From positions 1 to 64,000 of the forward strand of contig NZ_QAJR01000018.1 of assembly GCF_003852545.1 (NCBI RefSeq): DNA of 64,000 bases. Reading direction: 5' to 3'. This DNA comes from Acidovorax sp. FJL06. GTDB lineage: Bacteria; Pseudomonadota; Gammaproteobacteria; Burkholderiales; Burkholderiaceae_C. Both the position numbers and the translations under genes were made by a program. Of the stretch, positions 14,670 through 23,241 are shown piece by piece (positions within the stretch are counted from its first letter, which is position 1; each line of letters opens with the position of its first letter). The notes under the pieces are model-generated. The model saw nothing but the letters and a program-made list of their open reading frames with translations. It did no database searches and had not been told where the DNA came from.

Positions 14670-16280
14670 ATGCCTTCTGCCGCACCGCAGCTGCCGCTGC
14701 ACGAACACCTGCGCCGCCATGCGCGCGAAACGCCCGACCGCATCGCCTACCTCTGGTACGGCCAGCCCATCACCTGGGCGCAGCTTGATGCGGCCAGTGA
14801 TGCGTTTGCCGCGCGCCTGCAGGCGCTGGGTGTGGCCAAGGGCGAGCCCGTGGCGCTGTTCATGAACAACTGCCCGCAGTACGTGATGGCGCACTACGGC
14901 ATCCAGAAGATCGGCGCCATCGTCTGCCCGTGTGGCCCGCTGAACAAGGAGCACGAGCTGGAATACCAGCTCACCGACCTGCAGGCGCGCGTGCTCGTCG
15001 CGGCCGACGTGCTGCTGCCGGTGGTGGACAAGGTGCGCGCGAAGACGACGCTGCAGACTGTGTTCGTGGTGCGCTACGCCGAGCTGCTGCCCGAGGGCGC
15101 ACCCAGCATCGACGTGCCCGCCGAGCTGCTGGCCATGCGCGCCGCCATGGCCCCCGTGCCTGCGGGCTGCGAAGACTTCCTGGCCGCCACCCGCACCGGC
15201 GCGCGGCCAGCACCTGTGGCGCTGTCGCTGGATGACGTCTCGCTCATGACCTACACCTCGGGCACCACCGGCCTGCCGAAGGGCGCGATGCTGAGCTACG
15301 GCAACGCCAGCTTCAAGACCGCCGCCTCCGCCGACTGCAATGGCATGAGCCAGGGCGAGATACTGCTGGCGGTGGCGCCGCTGTACCATATCGCCGGCAT
15401 GGTGATGGGCGTGAACCTGCCGGTCTACACCGGCGCCACCGCCGTGCTGCTCTACCGCTTCGACCCGCTGGGCGTGGCCCAGGCGCTCGCGCGCCACCGC
15501 GTCACCTGGTGGTACAGCATCGCGCCCATGAACGGCGCGCTCATGCAGGTGCCCGGCGCGCGCGACATGGACTGGAGCGCGCTGCGCCGCAACCCGGTCA
15601 CCAGCTTTGGCATCACCTTCACCGAAGCGCTGGCCCAGCAGTGGCAGCAGTTTGCGCCGAACTGCATTGCGCACGAGGCGGCCTACGGCCTCTCTGAAAC
15701 CCACACCGTGGACACCGCCATGCCGGTGGACGCCATCTGCTGGGGCACCCAGGGCAAGCCCGTGCCGGGCAACACCTTGCGCATCGTCGACCCCGACACC
15801 GGCGCGCCGCTGGCCGCCGGCGAGGTGGGCGAGATCACCATCCACGGCCCCGGCAACTTCCAGGGCTACTGGAACAAGCCCGAGGCCACGGCCAAGACCC
15901 TGCGTGACGGCTGGGTCTACACCGGCGACATGGGCAAGATCGATGCGGACGGCTACCTCACCTTCATCGGCCGTTTCAAGGAAATGATCAAGGTCTCGGG
16001 CTACAGCGTGTTCCCCGAAGAGGTCGAGACCCTGCTCATCAAACACCCCGCCGTGGCCCAGGCCGCCGTGATCGGCGTGCCTGATGCCGAGAAGGGCGAG
16101 GTGGTGCGTGCCTTCATCGTCGTCAAACCGGGCCAGGTGGTGGACGCCGCCGCACTCGTGGCCTGGTGCCGCGACAACATGGCGCCCTACAAGGCCCCGC
16201 GCGAGGTGCGCTTTATCGACGCATTGCCCGCCACGGGCGCAGGCAAGGTGCTGCGCCGCCTGCTAAGGGATATTGCCTGA
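14670..16280 (+). CDS. Acyl-CoA ligase (class I AMP-forming)
   Basis: 536 aa adenylate-forming enzyme that activates a carboxylic acid to its CoA thioester. ATP-binding P-loop YTSGTTGLPKG near residue 195, YGLSETHT, the YTGDMGKIDADGYLTFIGR hinge region, and the C-terminal catalytic Lys in ATGAGKVLRRLL. Substrate is unknown. The fold is that of medium or long-chain fatty-acid ligases. Start at 14670 has GGAG 8 bases upstream. Upstream is a TetR operator and downstream, after a repeat, an acyl-CoA carboxylase. This suggests activation followed by alpha-carboxylation of an acid. Confidence 0.9.
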   Translation: MPSAAPQLPLHEHLRRHARETPDRIAYLWYGQPITWAQLDAASDAFAARLQALGVAKGEPVALFMNNCPQYVMAHYGIQKIGAIVCPCGPLNKEHELEYQLTDLQARVLVAADVLLPVVDKVRAKTTLQTVFVVRYAELLPEGAPSIDVPAELLAMRAAMAPVPAGCEDFLAATRTGARPAPVALSLDDVSLMTYTSGTTGLPKGAMLSYGNASFKTAASADCNGMSQGEILLAVAPLYHIAGMVMGVNLPVYTGATAVLLYRFDPLGVAQALARHRVTWWYSIAPMNGALMQVPGARDMDWSALRRNPVTSFGITFTEALAQQWQQFAPNCIAHEAAYGLSETHTVDTAMPVDAICWGTQGKPVPGNTLRIVDPDTGAPLAAGEVGEITIHGPGNFQGYWNKPEATAKTLRDGWVYTGDMGKIDADGYLTFIGRFKEMIKVSGYSVFPEEVETLLIKHPAVAQAAVIGVPDAEKGEVVRAFIVVKPGQVVDAAALVAWCRDNMAPYKAPREVRFIDALPATGAGKVLRRLLRDIA

Positions 16281-16386
16281 TTGGATAAAAAAATTGCCTG
16301 ATGAGCAACCTACCTAAGGCGCCTTCTCTTCTCCGCCCGAACGGTTGGGGTGGCATCTGAAGGATGTCGTCAATCAGGAGAAAACG

Positions 16387-16437
16387 GCTGCTGGCGCTTG
16401 ATGAATAAGCGCTGGCAGCTATACAAAATATAGCGAC
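16387..16437. repeat. Family A interspersed repeat, palindromic
   Basis: GCTGCTGGCGCTT (16387-16399), short loop, AAGCGCTGGCAGC (16407-16419), 11 of 13 arm positions complementary, followed by TATACAAAATATAGCG. It lies directly upstream of the carboxylase start and could affect its expression or form an mRNA hairpin. Confidence 0.8.
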
Positions 16438-16443
16438 TGCCCC

Positions 16444-19400
16444 ATGCCTTCTTCTGTTCTGTTCACCAAAGTGCTGGTTGCCAACCGGGGTGAAATTGCA
16501 CTGCGCACCGTGCGCGCCCTGCACGACCTGGGCATTGCCAGTGTGGCCGTGTATGCCGACGACGACGCCGCCAGCCCCCATGTGCACGCAGCCAGTGCGG
16601 CCGTGGCGCTGGGCGCCACCGGCCCTGCGGCGTATCTGGACGGCGCGCGCCTCATTGCCATTGCCCAGGCGCAGGGCTGCGATGCCGTACACCCAGGCTA
16701 TGGATTCCTGAGCGAGCGGGCAGACTTTGCCCGCGCCTGTGCCGAGGCCGGGCTGCGCTTCATCGGCCCCACGCCCGCGCAGCTCGCGCTGTTCGGCGAC
16801 AAGGCGCAGGCCCGTGCGCTGGCGCAGCAGCAGGGCGTGCCGCTGATGCCCGGCACGCAGGCGGCGGTGTCTTTGGAGGAGGCGCAGGCTTTCTTTGCAC
16901 AGCATGCCCATGCGGGCATCGTGATCAAGGCCATCGGCGGCGGCGGTGGGCGCGGCATGCGCGCGGTGGCGGCGGCCGATGATCTGCCTGCTGCCTACGC
17001 GCGCTGCCGCAGCGAGGCGCTGGCCGCCTTTGGCGTGGACGGCGTGTACGTGGAGCGCCTGATGGGCAATGCGCGCCACATCGAGGTGCAGGTGCTGGGC
17101 GACGGGCGCGAGGTGATCGCGCTGGGCGAGCGCGAGTGCACGCTGCAGCGGCGCTTTCAGAAGGTGGTGGAGATTGCGCCCAGCCCTTCGTTGCCCGCGC
17201 CGCTGCGCGAGCGCATCACCACCGCCGCACTGTCCATGGCGCGCGCCGTGGCCTACGAAGGCCTGGGCACCTTCGAGTTCCTGGTGGACCTGGCCTCCAC
17301 CGACCTGCCCTTCGTGTTCATCGAGTGCAACCCGCGCCTGCAGGTGGAGCACACCATCACTGAAGAAGTCACGGGCGTGGACCTGGTGCAGGCGCAGATT
17401 GCGCTGGCCGCGGGCCGCACGCTGCAGGACATCGGCCTGGACCCGGCCGCACCGCCGGCGGTGCAGGGTTTTGCGGTGCAGTGGCGCATCAACGCCGAAA
17501 CGCTGGATGCGCAGGGCGGCGCCGTGCCGGGCAGCGGCACGCTCACCCGCTTTGACCTGCCCGCTGGTCCCGGCGTGCGCGTGGACACTCACGGCGTGGC
17601 CGGCGCCGCGCCCTCGCCGCACTACGACACGCTGCTGGCCAAGCTCATCGTGCACTCGCGCAGCCCGCGTTTCGCCGACGCGCTGCGCCGCTCGCAGCGC
17701 GCGCTGGCCGAGTGCCGCATCGACGGGGTGGCCACCAACCTTGCGCTGCTGCAGGCGCTGGCCGCCCGGCCCGAGATGCAAGCCCAGCAGGTGCACACGC
17801 GCTGGCTCGAATCGGTGTTGCCGGCACTGCTGGATGCTTCAAAAACAATAGCTGCCAGCGCTTTTCCAGTAAGCGCTGAAGGCCAAAAAGACCCAAATAA
17901 CCAGCAGCAGGCCGCCCCCGAGGGCGCCGTGCTCGCGCCCATGCCCGCGCGGCTGGTGCAGCTCAGCGTGGCCGAGGGCGACGTGGTCGCCGCCGGTGCC
18001 GAGCTGGCCGTGCTCGAAGCCATGAAGATGGAGCATGTGCTGCTGGCCCCGCATGCGGGCCGGGTGGGCGCGCTGCTGGCCGTGGCCGGGGACTACCTCG
18101 CGCAAGGGCAGCCGATCCTGGTGCTGCAGGCCGCCGAAGGCGCGGCCGAGGCCGAGGTGCCGGGTAGCGCCGCACAGGACCCCGGCCACATCCGTGCGGA
18201 CTTGCAGCGTGCGCTCGACCGCCACGCGTTCACGCTCGACGCCGCGCGGCCCGACGCCGTGGCCAAGCGCCACGCGCAAGGCGGACGCACTGCACGCGAG
18301 AACATCGCCGATCTGTGCGACGGCGACAGCTTCATCGAATACGGCGCGCTCGCCATCGCCGCGCAGACGCGCCGCCGCAGCCTAGACTACCTGATTGCCA
18401 ACACACCCGCTGACGGCATGGTCACGGGCATTGGCGGCATCAACGGCGCGCTCTTCGGGCCTGAGCAATCCCGCGCGGTGGTCATGTCGTATGACGCCAC
18501 CGTGCTCGCGGGCACCCAGGGCGCGCGCAACCATGCCAAGACCGACCGCATGCTGGGCATCGCCCTGGCGCAGAAGCTGCCCGTGGTGCTGTTCGCCGAA
18601 GGCGGCGGTGGCCGCCCGGGTGATACCGACATGCCCGTGGTGGCGGGGCTGCATGTGCACACCTTCGCCAGCTACGCCGCGCTGTCGGGCCAGGTGCCGG
18701 TGATCGGCATCGCGGCGGGGCGCTGCTTTGCGGGCAATGCGGCGCTGCTGGGTTGCAGCGACGTGATCATCGCCACACGCGGCAGCAACATCGGCATGGG
18801 CGGCCCGGCCATGATCGAAGGCGGCGGTCTGGGCGTCTTCAAGCCCGAGCAAATCGGCCCGAGCCGCGTGCAGCATGCCAACGGTGTGATCGACGTACTG
18901 GTCGATGACGAGGCCGGGGCGGTGCAGGCCGCGCGTCACTACCTGTCGTTCTTCCAGGGCCGTACATCGCAGTGGTCCGCGCCCGACCCGCGCCTGCTGC
19001 GCGCCGTGGTGCCCGAGAACCGCCTGCGCGTGTACGACACCCGCACGGCGATGGCCGGCCTGGTGGACGAGGGCAGCCTGCTGCAGCTGCGCACCGGCTT
19101 CGGCGCCGGCATCCACACCGCATTGGCGCGCATCGAAGGCCGCCCCGTGGGCCTGCTGGCCAACAACCCGCAACACCTGGGCGGCGCCATCGATGCCGAT
19201 GCGGCCGACAAGGGCGCGCGTTTCATGCAGCTGTGCAACGCACACGGCCTGCCCATCGTGAGCCTGGTGGACACGCCCGGCTTCATGGTCGGCCCCGAGG
19301 TGGAGGCCACGGCCCAGGTGCGCCACGTGAGCCGCCTGTTCGTCACCGCCGCCAGCCTGCGCGTGCCGACTTTCAGCGTGGTGCTGCGCAAGGGTTACGG

Positions 19401-19734
19401 CCTGGGCGCCATGGGCATGACGGCCGGGGGCTTTCATGCGCCCGTGTTCACCGTGGCGTGGCCCACGGGCGAGTTCGGTGCCATGGGGCTCGAAGGCGCC
19501 GTGCGCCTGGGCTTTCGCAAGGAGCTGGAGGCCCTGCCCGAGGGCGCAGAGCGCGACGCGCTGTTTGCCAAGCTGCTGGCCAAGTCCTACGCCAACGGCG
19601 AGGCGCTGCACATGGCGGCCACGTTGGAGATCGACGCGGTGATCGACCCGGCGGACACGCGGGCGTGGCTGGCGCGCGGGCTGGCGTCGGCGCAGGTGGC
19701 GCCGCCGGGGCACCGGTTCGTCGATACGTGGTGA
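16444..19734 (+). CDS. Single-chain biotin-dependent acyl-CoA carboxylase (BC-BCCP-CT)
   Basis: 1096 aa with all three parts of a biotin carboxylase system in one chain. Residues 1-460 are biotin carboxylase (KVLVANRGEIALR, HPGYGFLSE, ATP-grasp IGGGGGRGMRA, ECNPRLQVEHTITEEVTG). Residues about 490-565 are the biotinyl domain, with the biotin Lys528 in EAMKMEHV. Residues about 585-1096 are carboxyltransferase (GGGGRPGDTDMP, GNAALLGCSD, LVDTPGFMVGPEVE, GYGLGAMGM). Most acetyl or propionyl-CoA carboxylases have separate subunits. This layout resembles the single-chain long-chain acyl-CoA carboxylases. The BC-BCCP linker contains an in-frame family A repeat. Poor ribosome-binding site at ATG 16444. 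Confidence 0.9.
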   Translation: MPSSVLFTKVLVANRGEIALRTVRALHDLGIASVAVYADDDAASPHVHAASAAVALGATGPAAYLDGARLIAIAQAQGCDAVHPGYGFLSERADFARACAEAGLRFIGPTPAQLALFGDKAQARALAQQQGVPLMPGTQAAVSLEEAQAFFAQHAHAGIVIKAIGGGGGRGMRAVAAADDLPAAYARCRSEALAAFGVDGVYVERLMGNARHIEVQVLGDGREVIALGERECTLQRRFQKVVEIAPSPSLPAPLRERITTAALSMARAVAYEGLGTFEFLVDLASTDLPFVFIECNPRLQVEHTITEEVTGVDLVQAQIALAAGRTLQDIGLDPAAPPAVQGFAVQWRINAETLDAQGGAVPGSGTLTRFDLPAGPGVRVDTHGVAGAAPSPHYDTLLAKLIVHSRSPRFADALRRSQRALAECRIDGVATNLALLQALAARPEMQAQQVHTRWLESVLPALLDASKTIAASAFPVSAEGQKDPNNQQQAAPEGAVLAPMPARLVQLSVAEGDVVAAGAELAVLEAMKMEHVLLAPHAGRVGALLAVAGDYLAQGQPILVLQAAEGAAEAEVPGSAAQDPGHIRADLQRALDRHAFTLDAARPDAVAKRHAQGGRTARENIADLCDGDSFIEYGALAIAAQTRRRSLDYLIANTPADGMVTGIGGINGALFGPEQSRAVVMSYDATVLAGTQGARNHAKTDRMLGIALAQKLPVVLFAEGGGGRPGDTDMPVVAGLHVHTFASYAALSGQVPVIGIAAGRCFAGNAALLGCSDVIIATRGSNIGMGGPAMIEGGGLGVFKPEQIGPSRVQHANGVIDVLVDDEAGAVQAARHYLSFFQGRTSQWSAPDPRLLRAVVPENRLRVYDTRTAMAGLVDEGSLLQLRTGFGAGIHTALARIEGRPVGLLANNPQHLGGAIDADAADKGARFMQLCNAHGLPIVSLVDTPGFMVGPEVEATAQVRHVSRLFVTAASLRVPTFSVVLRKGYGLGAMGMTAGGFHAPVFTVAWPTGEFGAMGLEGAVRLGFRKELEALPEGAERDALFAKLLAKSYANGEALHMAATLEIDAVIDPADTRAWLARGLASAQVAPPGHRFVDTW
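17841..17891. repeat. Family A repeat inserted in frame in the carboxylase gene
   Basis: AATAGCTGCCAGCGCTTTTCC followed by AGTAAGCGCTGAAGGCC matches family A in full. It codes for about 17 residues (TIAASAFPVSAEGQKDP) in the linker between the biotin carboxylase and biotinyl domains. No stop or frameshift results. Confidence 0.8.
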
Positions 19735-19773
19735 TAAGCTGGCCCACCGATTTGTTCAACGGAGAGATTGCCC

Positions 19774-20913
19774 ATGCCCGGCCTTTTGCCCGATATCGAC
19801 CCTGATGGCCTGCTCGAATTTTCGGTGGTCTACACCGACCGCGCGCTCAACCACATGTCCAAGCGCTTCACCGGCGTGGTGCAGGACATTCTGGGCACGC
19901 TGAAAGAGGTCTACCACGCCCACACCGCCGTGCTGGTGCCCGGCAGTGGCACCTTCGGCATGGAGGCCGTGGCGCGCCAGTTCGCCAACAAGGAAAAGGT
20001 GCTCATCGTGCGAAACGGCTGGTTCAGCTACCGCTGGACGCAGATCTTCGACGCCGACAAGGGCCTGGGCGGCGGCTCGGTCGTGTGCAAGGCGCGCCCG
20101 CAGGGCAGCGGCCCGCAGGCGCCCTGGGCGCCATGCCCGGCCGACGAAGTCGCGGCCACCATCCGCGCTGAAAAGCCCAAGGTGGTGTTCGCCCCCCATG
20201 TGGAGACAGCCAGCGGCATCATCCTGTCCGACGACTACATCCGCACCGTGACGGCGGCGGCCCACGAGGTGGGCGCGCTGTTTGTGCTGGACTGCGTGGC
20301 GTCTGGCGCCATGTGGGTGGACATGCAGGCCACGGGCGTGGACGTGCTGATCTCTGCCCCGCAAAAGGGCTGGAGCGGCTCGCCCTGCTGCGCCATGGTG
20401 ATGTTGAGCGAACGTGCGCGCCAGGCCATTGATGGCACTACGAGCAGCAGCTTCTCGTGCGACTTGAAGAAGTGGATGCAGATCGCCGAAGGTTACGAAA
20501 AAGGCCAGCACGCGTACCACACCACCATGCCCACCGATGCGCTGGTGCGCCTGTCCGAGGTGATGGCCGAGACGCGCGCCTATGGCTTTGCCAAGGTGCG
20601 CGATGAGCAGATCGAGTTGGGCGCCAAGGTGCGCGCGCTGCTCGAATCGCGCGGCTTCCCCAGCGTGGCGGCCGAGGGCTTCAAGGCCCCCGGTGTGGTC
20701 GTGAGCTACACCACCGACCCTGGCATCCAGAACGGCAAGAAGTTCATGGAAGTGGGCTTGCAGACCGCTGCGGGCGTGCCGCTGCAGTGCGACGAGGGGC
20801 CGGACTTCAAAACCTTCCGGATTGGCCTGTTCGGCCTGGAAAAGTGGCACAACGTGGACCGCACCGTGGGCCATTTGTCGAAGGCTCTGGACCAGATTGC
20901 GGCGGCTGCCTGA
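19774..20913 (+). CDS. Class V PLP aminotransferase (alanine-glyoxylate / serine-pyruvate type)
   Basis: 379 aa. Class V fold: VLVPGSGTFGMEAVARQF, VVFAPHVETASGI, Asp173 in FVLDCVASG, PLP Lys198 in ISAPQKGWSGSP. Family members transfer amino groups from alanine or serine to glyoxylate or pyruvate. Substrate here is unproven. The C-terminus keeps the helix FKTFRIGLFGLEKWHN. ATG 19774 is chosen over TTG 19768 because GGAGAG sits at the right distance. It follows the carboxylase by 39 bases and may be co-transcribed. Confidence 0.87.
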   Translation: MPGLLPDIDPDGLLEFSVVYTDRALNHMSKRFTGVVQDILGTLKEVYHAHTAVLVPGSGTFGMEAVARQFANKEKVLIVRNGWFSYRWTQIFDADKGLGGGSVVCKARPQGSGPQAPWAPCPADEVAATIRAEKPKVVFAPHVETASGIILSDDYIRTVTAAAHEVGALFVLDCVASGAMWVDMQATGVDVLISAPQKGWSGSPCCAMVMLSERARQAIDGTTSSSFSCDLKKWMQIAEGYEKGQHAYHTTMPTDALVRLSEVMAETRAYGFAKVRDEQIELGAKVRALLESRGFPSVAAEGFKAPGVVVSYTTDPGIQNGKKFMEVGLQTAAGVPLQCDEGPDFKTFRIGLFGLEKWHNVDRTVGHLSKALDQIAAAA

Positions 20914-20946
20914 CGGCTTGCCGTCGAAGTCGGCGGGCCAGGCCGA

Positions 20947-22242
20947 ATGAACGCCGAAGCTGATAGCCCAATCCTCGCCTTGCGGCGTGCCAAGCGGCAG
21001 GCGCTGGGGTTGTTGTTGCTGGTGACGGCCGTGTTCATCGCCACCAGCGTGGTCGAACGCGGCCTGTGGCTCCACGGCGTGAAGGCCATGGCCGAGGCCG
21101 CCATGGTGGGCGCGCTGGCCGACTGGTTCGCGGTGGTGGCGCTGTTCCGCCGCCCGCTGGGCCTGCCCATTCCGCACACCGCCGTCATCGCGCGCAACCA
21201 GGCGTGCATCGGCCGCAACCTGGCGGTCTTCGTGCGCGACAAGTTCCTGGATGTGCCCTCGCTGGTGGCGCTGATCCGCCGGCACGACCCCGCCGAGCGG
21301 CTGGCGCAGTGGCTCACGGCGCCCGGCAACGCCGCGCTGCTGGGGCACCAGGCGACGCGTCTGGCGTCTGCCGCGCTGGAGACGGTGCAGGACGCGCAGG
21401 TGGAGCGCTTTATTCAGAAGGCGGCGCGCGCATTGATCGGGCAGGTGGACCTCTCGCGCGCGCTGGCGGCGGTGCTGGACACACTGACCCACAACGGCCG
21501 CCACCAGGCGCTGCTGGACGACGTGCTGGCCAAGCTCATCGAGCTGCTGCAGAACGAGCCAACCCGCGCCTGGGTGGCGCAGACCATCGTGGCCTGGCTC
21601 AAGAAGGACCACCCGCGCACCGAGAAGTTATTGCCCAGCGACTGGCTGGGCGACAAGGGATCGGCCCTGCTGGCCCGCGCGCTCGAGAGCGTGATGGCCG
21701 ACGTGGCCGCCAACCCGCAGCACGCCTTGCGCGCGCAGTTCGATGCGGCGGTGCAGCGTTTTATCGAGCGCCTGCGCAGCGACCCCGACTGGGCGCGCAA
21801 GGGCGAGGAGATTCGCACCTGGCTGCAGACCGATGCCACGGTGGGTGGCTATGTGCAGGCGCTGTGGCAGGACCTGCGCGGGGCGTTGCAGCGCGATCTG
21901 GCCGACGCGGATTCTGTCGTGGCGCGGCAGGTGCGCAACCTGGGTCAGTGGCTGGGCCAGTCGCTCGCGGGCGATGCCGCGCTGCGGCAGTCGCTGAACG
22001 ACCGGCTGGAGCATTGGGTGCAGGGCCTGGCGCCCGACGTGTCGCAGTTCGTGGCGCAGCACATCGAGGACACGGTGCGGCGGTGGGATACCGAAGCAAT
22101 GACACAGCTGATCGAGCTGAACATCGGCAAGGATTTGCAGTACATCCGAATCAATGGCACGTTGGTGGGTGGGCTGATAGGGCTGGTGCTGTTTGCGGTG
22201 TCGCACGTGGGGGAGATTGGGCGGGCGGTGGTGGGTGGCTGA
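20947..22242 (+). CDS. DUF445 family membrane protein (YjiN-like)
   Basis: 431 aa. One transmembrane segment near the N-terminus (ALGLLLLVTAVFIATSVV, residues about 17-36) and one at the C-terminus (LVGGLIGLVLFAVSHVG). The family signature is ALADWFAVVALFRRPLGLPIPHTAVI. Between them is a long helical region with several amphipathic stretches. It is probably anchored in the inner membrane with a large soluble or hairpin middle part. DUF445 proteins have no firm function. Starts 33 bases after the aminotransferase gene. Confidence 0.85.
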   Translation: MNAEADSPILALRRAKRQALGLLLLVTAVFIATSVVERGLWLHGVKAMAEAAMVGALADWFAVVALFRRPLGLPIPHTAVIARNQACIGRNLAVFVRDKFLDVPSLVALIRRHDPAERLAQWLTAPGNAALLGHQATRLASAALETVQDAQVERFIQKAARALIGQVDLSRALAAVLDTLTHNGRHQALLDDVLAKLIELLQNEPTRAWVAQTIVAWLKKDHPRTEKLLPSDWLGDKGSALLARALESVMADVAANPQHALRAQFDAAVQRFIERLRSDPDWARKGEEIRTWLQTDATVGGYVQALWQDLRGALQRDLADADSVVARQVRNLGQWLGQSLAGDAALRQSLNDRLEHWVQGLAPDVSQFVAQHIEDTVRRWDTEAMTQLIELNIGKDLQYIRINGTLVGGLIGLVLFAVSHVGEIGRAVVGG

Positions 22243-22267
22243 GTCTGACGAAGTCTGAGTACCACCT

Positions 22268-22420
22268 CCACCCGTTCGGGCTGAGTTTGTCGAAGCCTTG
22301 GCGTGCTGGTTTGGAAAGCATGCTCGTGTTGAGGGCGGAGGCCGGGAGTCGCCCGGCATGCGAGTAACTTTCTTTTGGGTCGCCAAAAGAAAGTCACCAA
22401 AGAAAAGGCGACCCCCAGTC
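22268..22420. repeat. Mixed interspersed repeats in a non-coding gap
   Basis: The 423-base gap 22243-22665 holds no gene I can support. It carries CCGTTCGGGCTGAGTTTGTCG (family B, also at 60696-60782) and, around 22368-22412, CTTTCTTTTGGGTCGCCAAAAG, an inverted repeat of a kind common between proteobacterial genes. Open frames across it give low-information peptides. Confidence 0.7.
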
Positions 22421-22665
22421 TGCGACCCCTGCGCTTCGCTACGGGGCAAACCTGCGGCGGGGCGGTTGCGGGGTGCGCCGTGGAACTCGCTTTGCTGCTG
22501 CGCAGCGCCGCTCGGACAACCACGGCGAGTCAGTTCACGAAGCACGCGCGCTCCGACGCGCGTGCCACCCCACAACCGCCCCGCCGCAGGCGCAGCCAGC
22601 AGGGGTGGGGAGCCGAACAGCCACTCGGGCCATCGCGTTGCTCGGCCGCGCCCGAGCGGCGTCGG

Positions 22666-23100
22666 TTAGCGTGCCGCTTGATCAGCCGCCATGTTGGCCG
22701 CGTGTTCTTCCTGCAGGTGCTGCGCAATCTGCGCCCACGCCTGCTTGGCCTCGGCGTCCTGCGCCCAGGCGTAGCAACTGGCAATGTGCATGGCCGTCAC
22801 CGCATGGTGCGGGTCGAGCGCAAAGGCCACCTCGCACTGCTGCGCCGCCTGTCGCCACATGGCCGTCGCATCCTCTGATCCTTCTTTCTGCAGCGCATGG
22901 GCTTCTGCCACCCACGCCTGCCCCAGGCGAAACGCAGCAGCATGTTGAGTGGGGTCGGCTTCGTGCGCTCGTTGAAACAACACCCCCGCCTGCCGCCACA
23001 ACGCGCGTGCTGCTGCAAAGTCTTGCGTGGCTACGGCCTGTGCTTGTGCGGCGAGAGCGTTGGCGGATTGGAGGAGGACGGAGGGAGCGTCGCTGAGCAT
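22666..23100 (-). CDS. Conserved hypothetical TPR-like helical protein
   Basis: 144 aa, all-helical and rich in Ala, Gln and Trp. Repeated patterns such as ALWRQAGVLFQRAHEADP, AMWRQAAQQCEVAFALDP and HAVTAMHIASCYAWAQD look like two or three degenerate tetratricopeptide repeats (helix pairs ending in DP). Such proteins usually bind other proteins. No signal peptide, so cytoplasmic. The start at 23100 (MLSDAPS) gives a coherent protein. The longer upstream frame is low-information. No named family recognised. Confidence 0.65.
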   Translation of the reverse strand: MLSDAPSVLLQSANALAAQAQAVATQDFAAARALWRQAGVLFQRAHEADPTQHAAAFRLGQAWVAEAHALQKEGSEDATAMWRQAAQQCEVAFALDPHHAVTAMHIASCYAWAQDAEAKQAWAQIAQHLQEEHAANMAADQAAR

Positions 23101-23241
23101 GGTGCGAAATGGAAGACGATGGAGCTTCGGATTGTCGGAGGTCCTACTGCAGCTACCGGCCAGAGGCCAGCCAGTGACAGTTAGAGAAGGCGGGCGCTCA
23201 ACGTTGGATTTGACTGGCACGCAACGCCAAGTCGCTAGAAC

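Noticed and set aside
16213-17796. Minus-strand frame opposite the carboxylase
   Set aside because: Antisense shadow of the biotin carboxylase domain without recognisable motifs.
22298-22669. A coding gene in the gap before the TPR-like gene
   Set aside because: Frames there translate interspersed repeats (such as CTTTCTTTTGGG) into Arg/Pro-rich peptides without homology signs.
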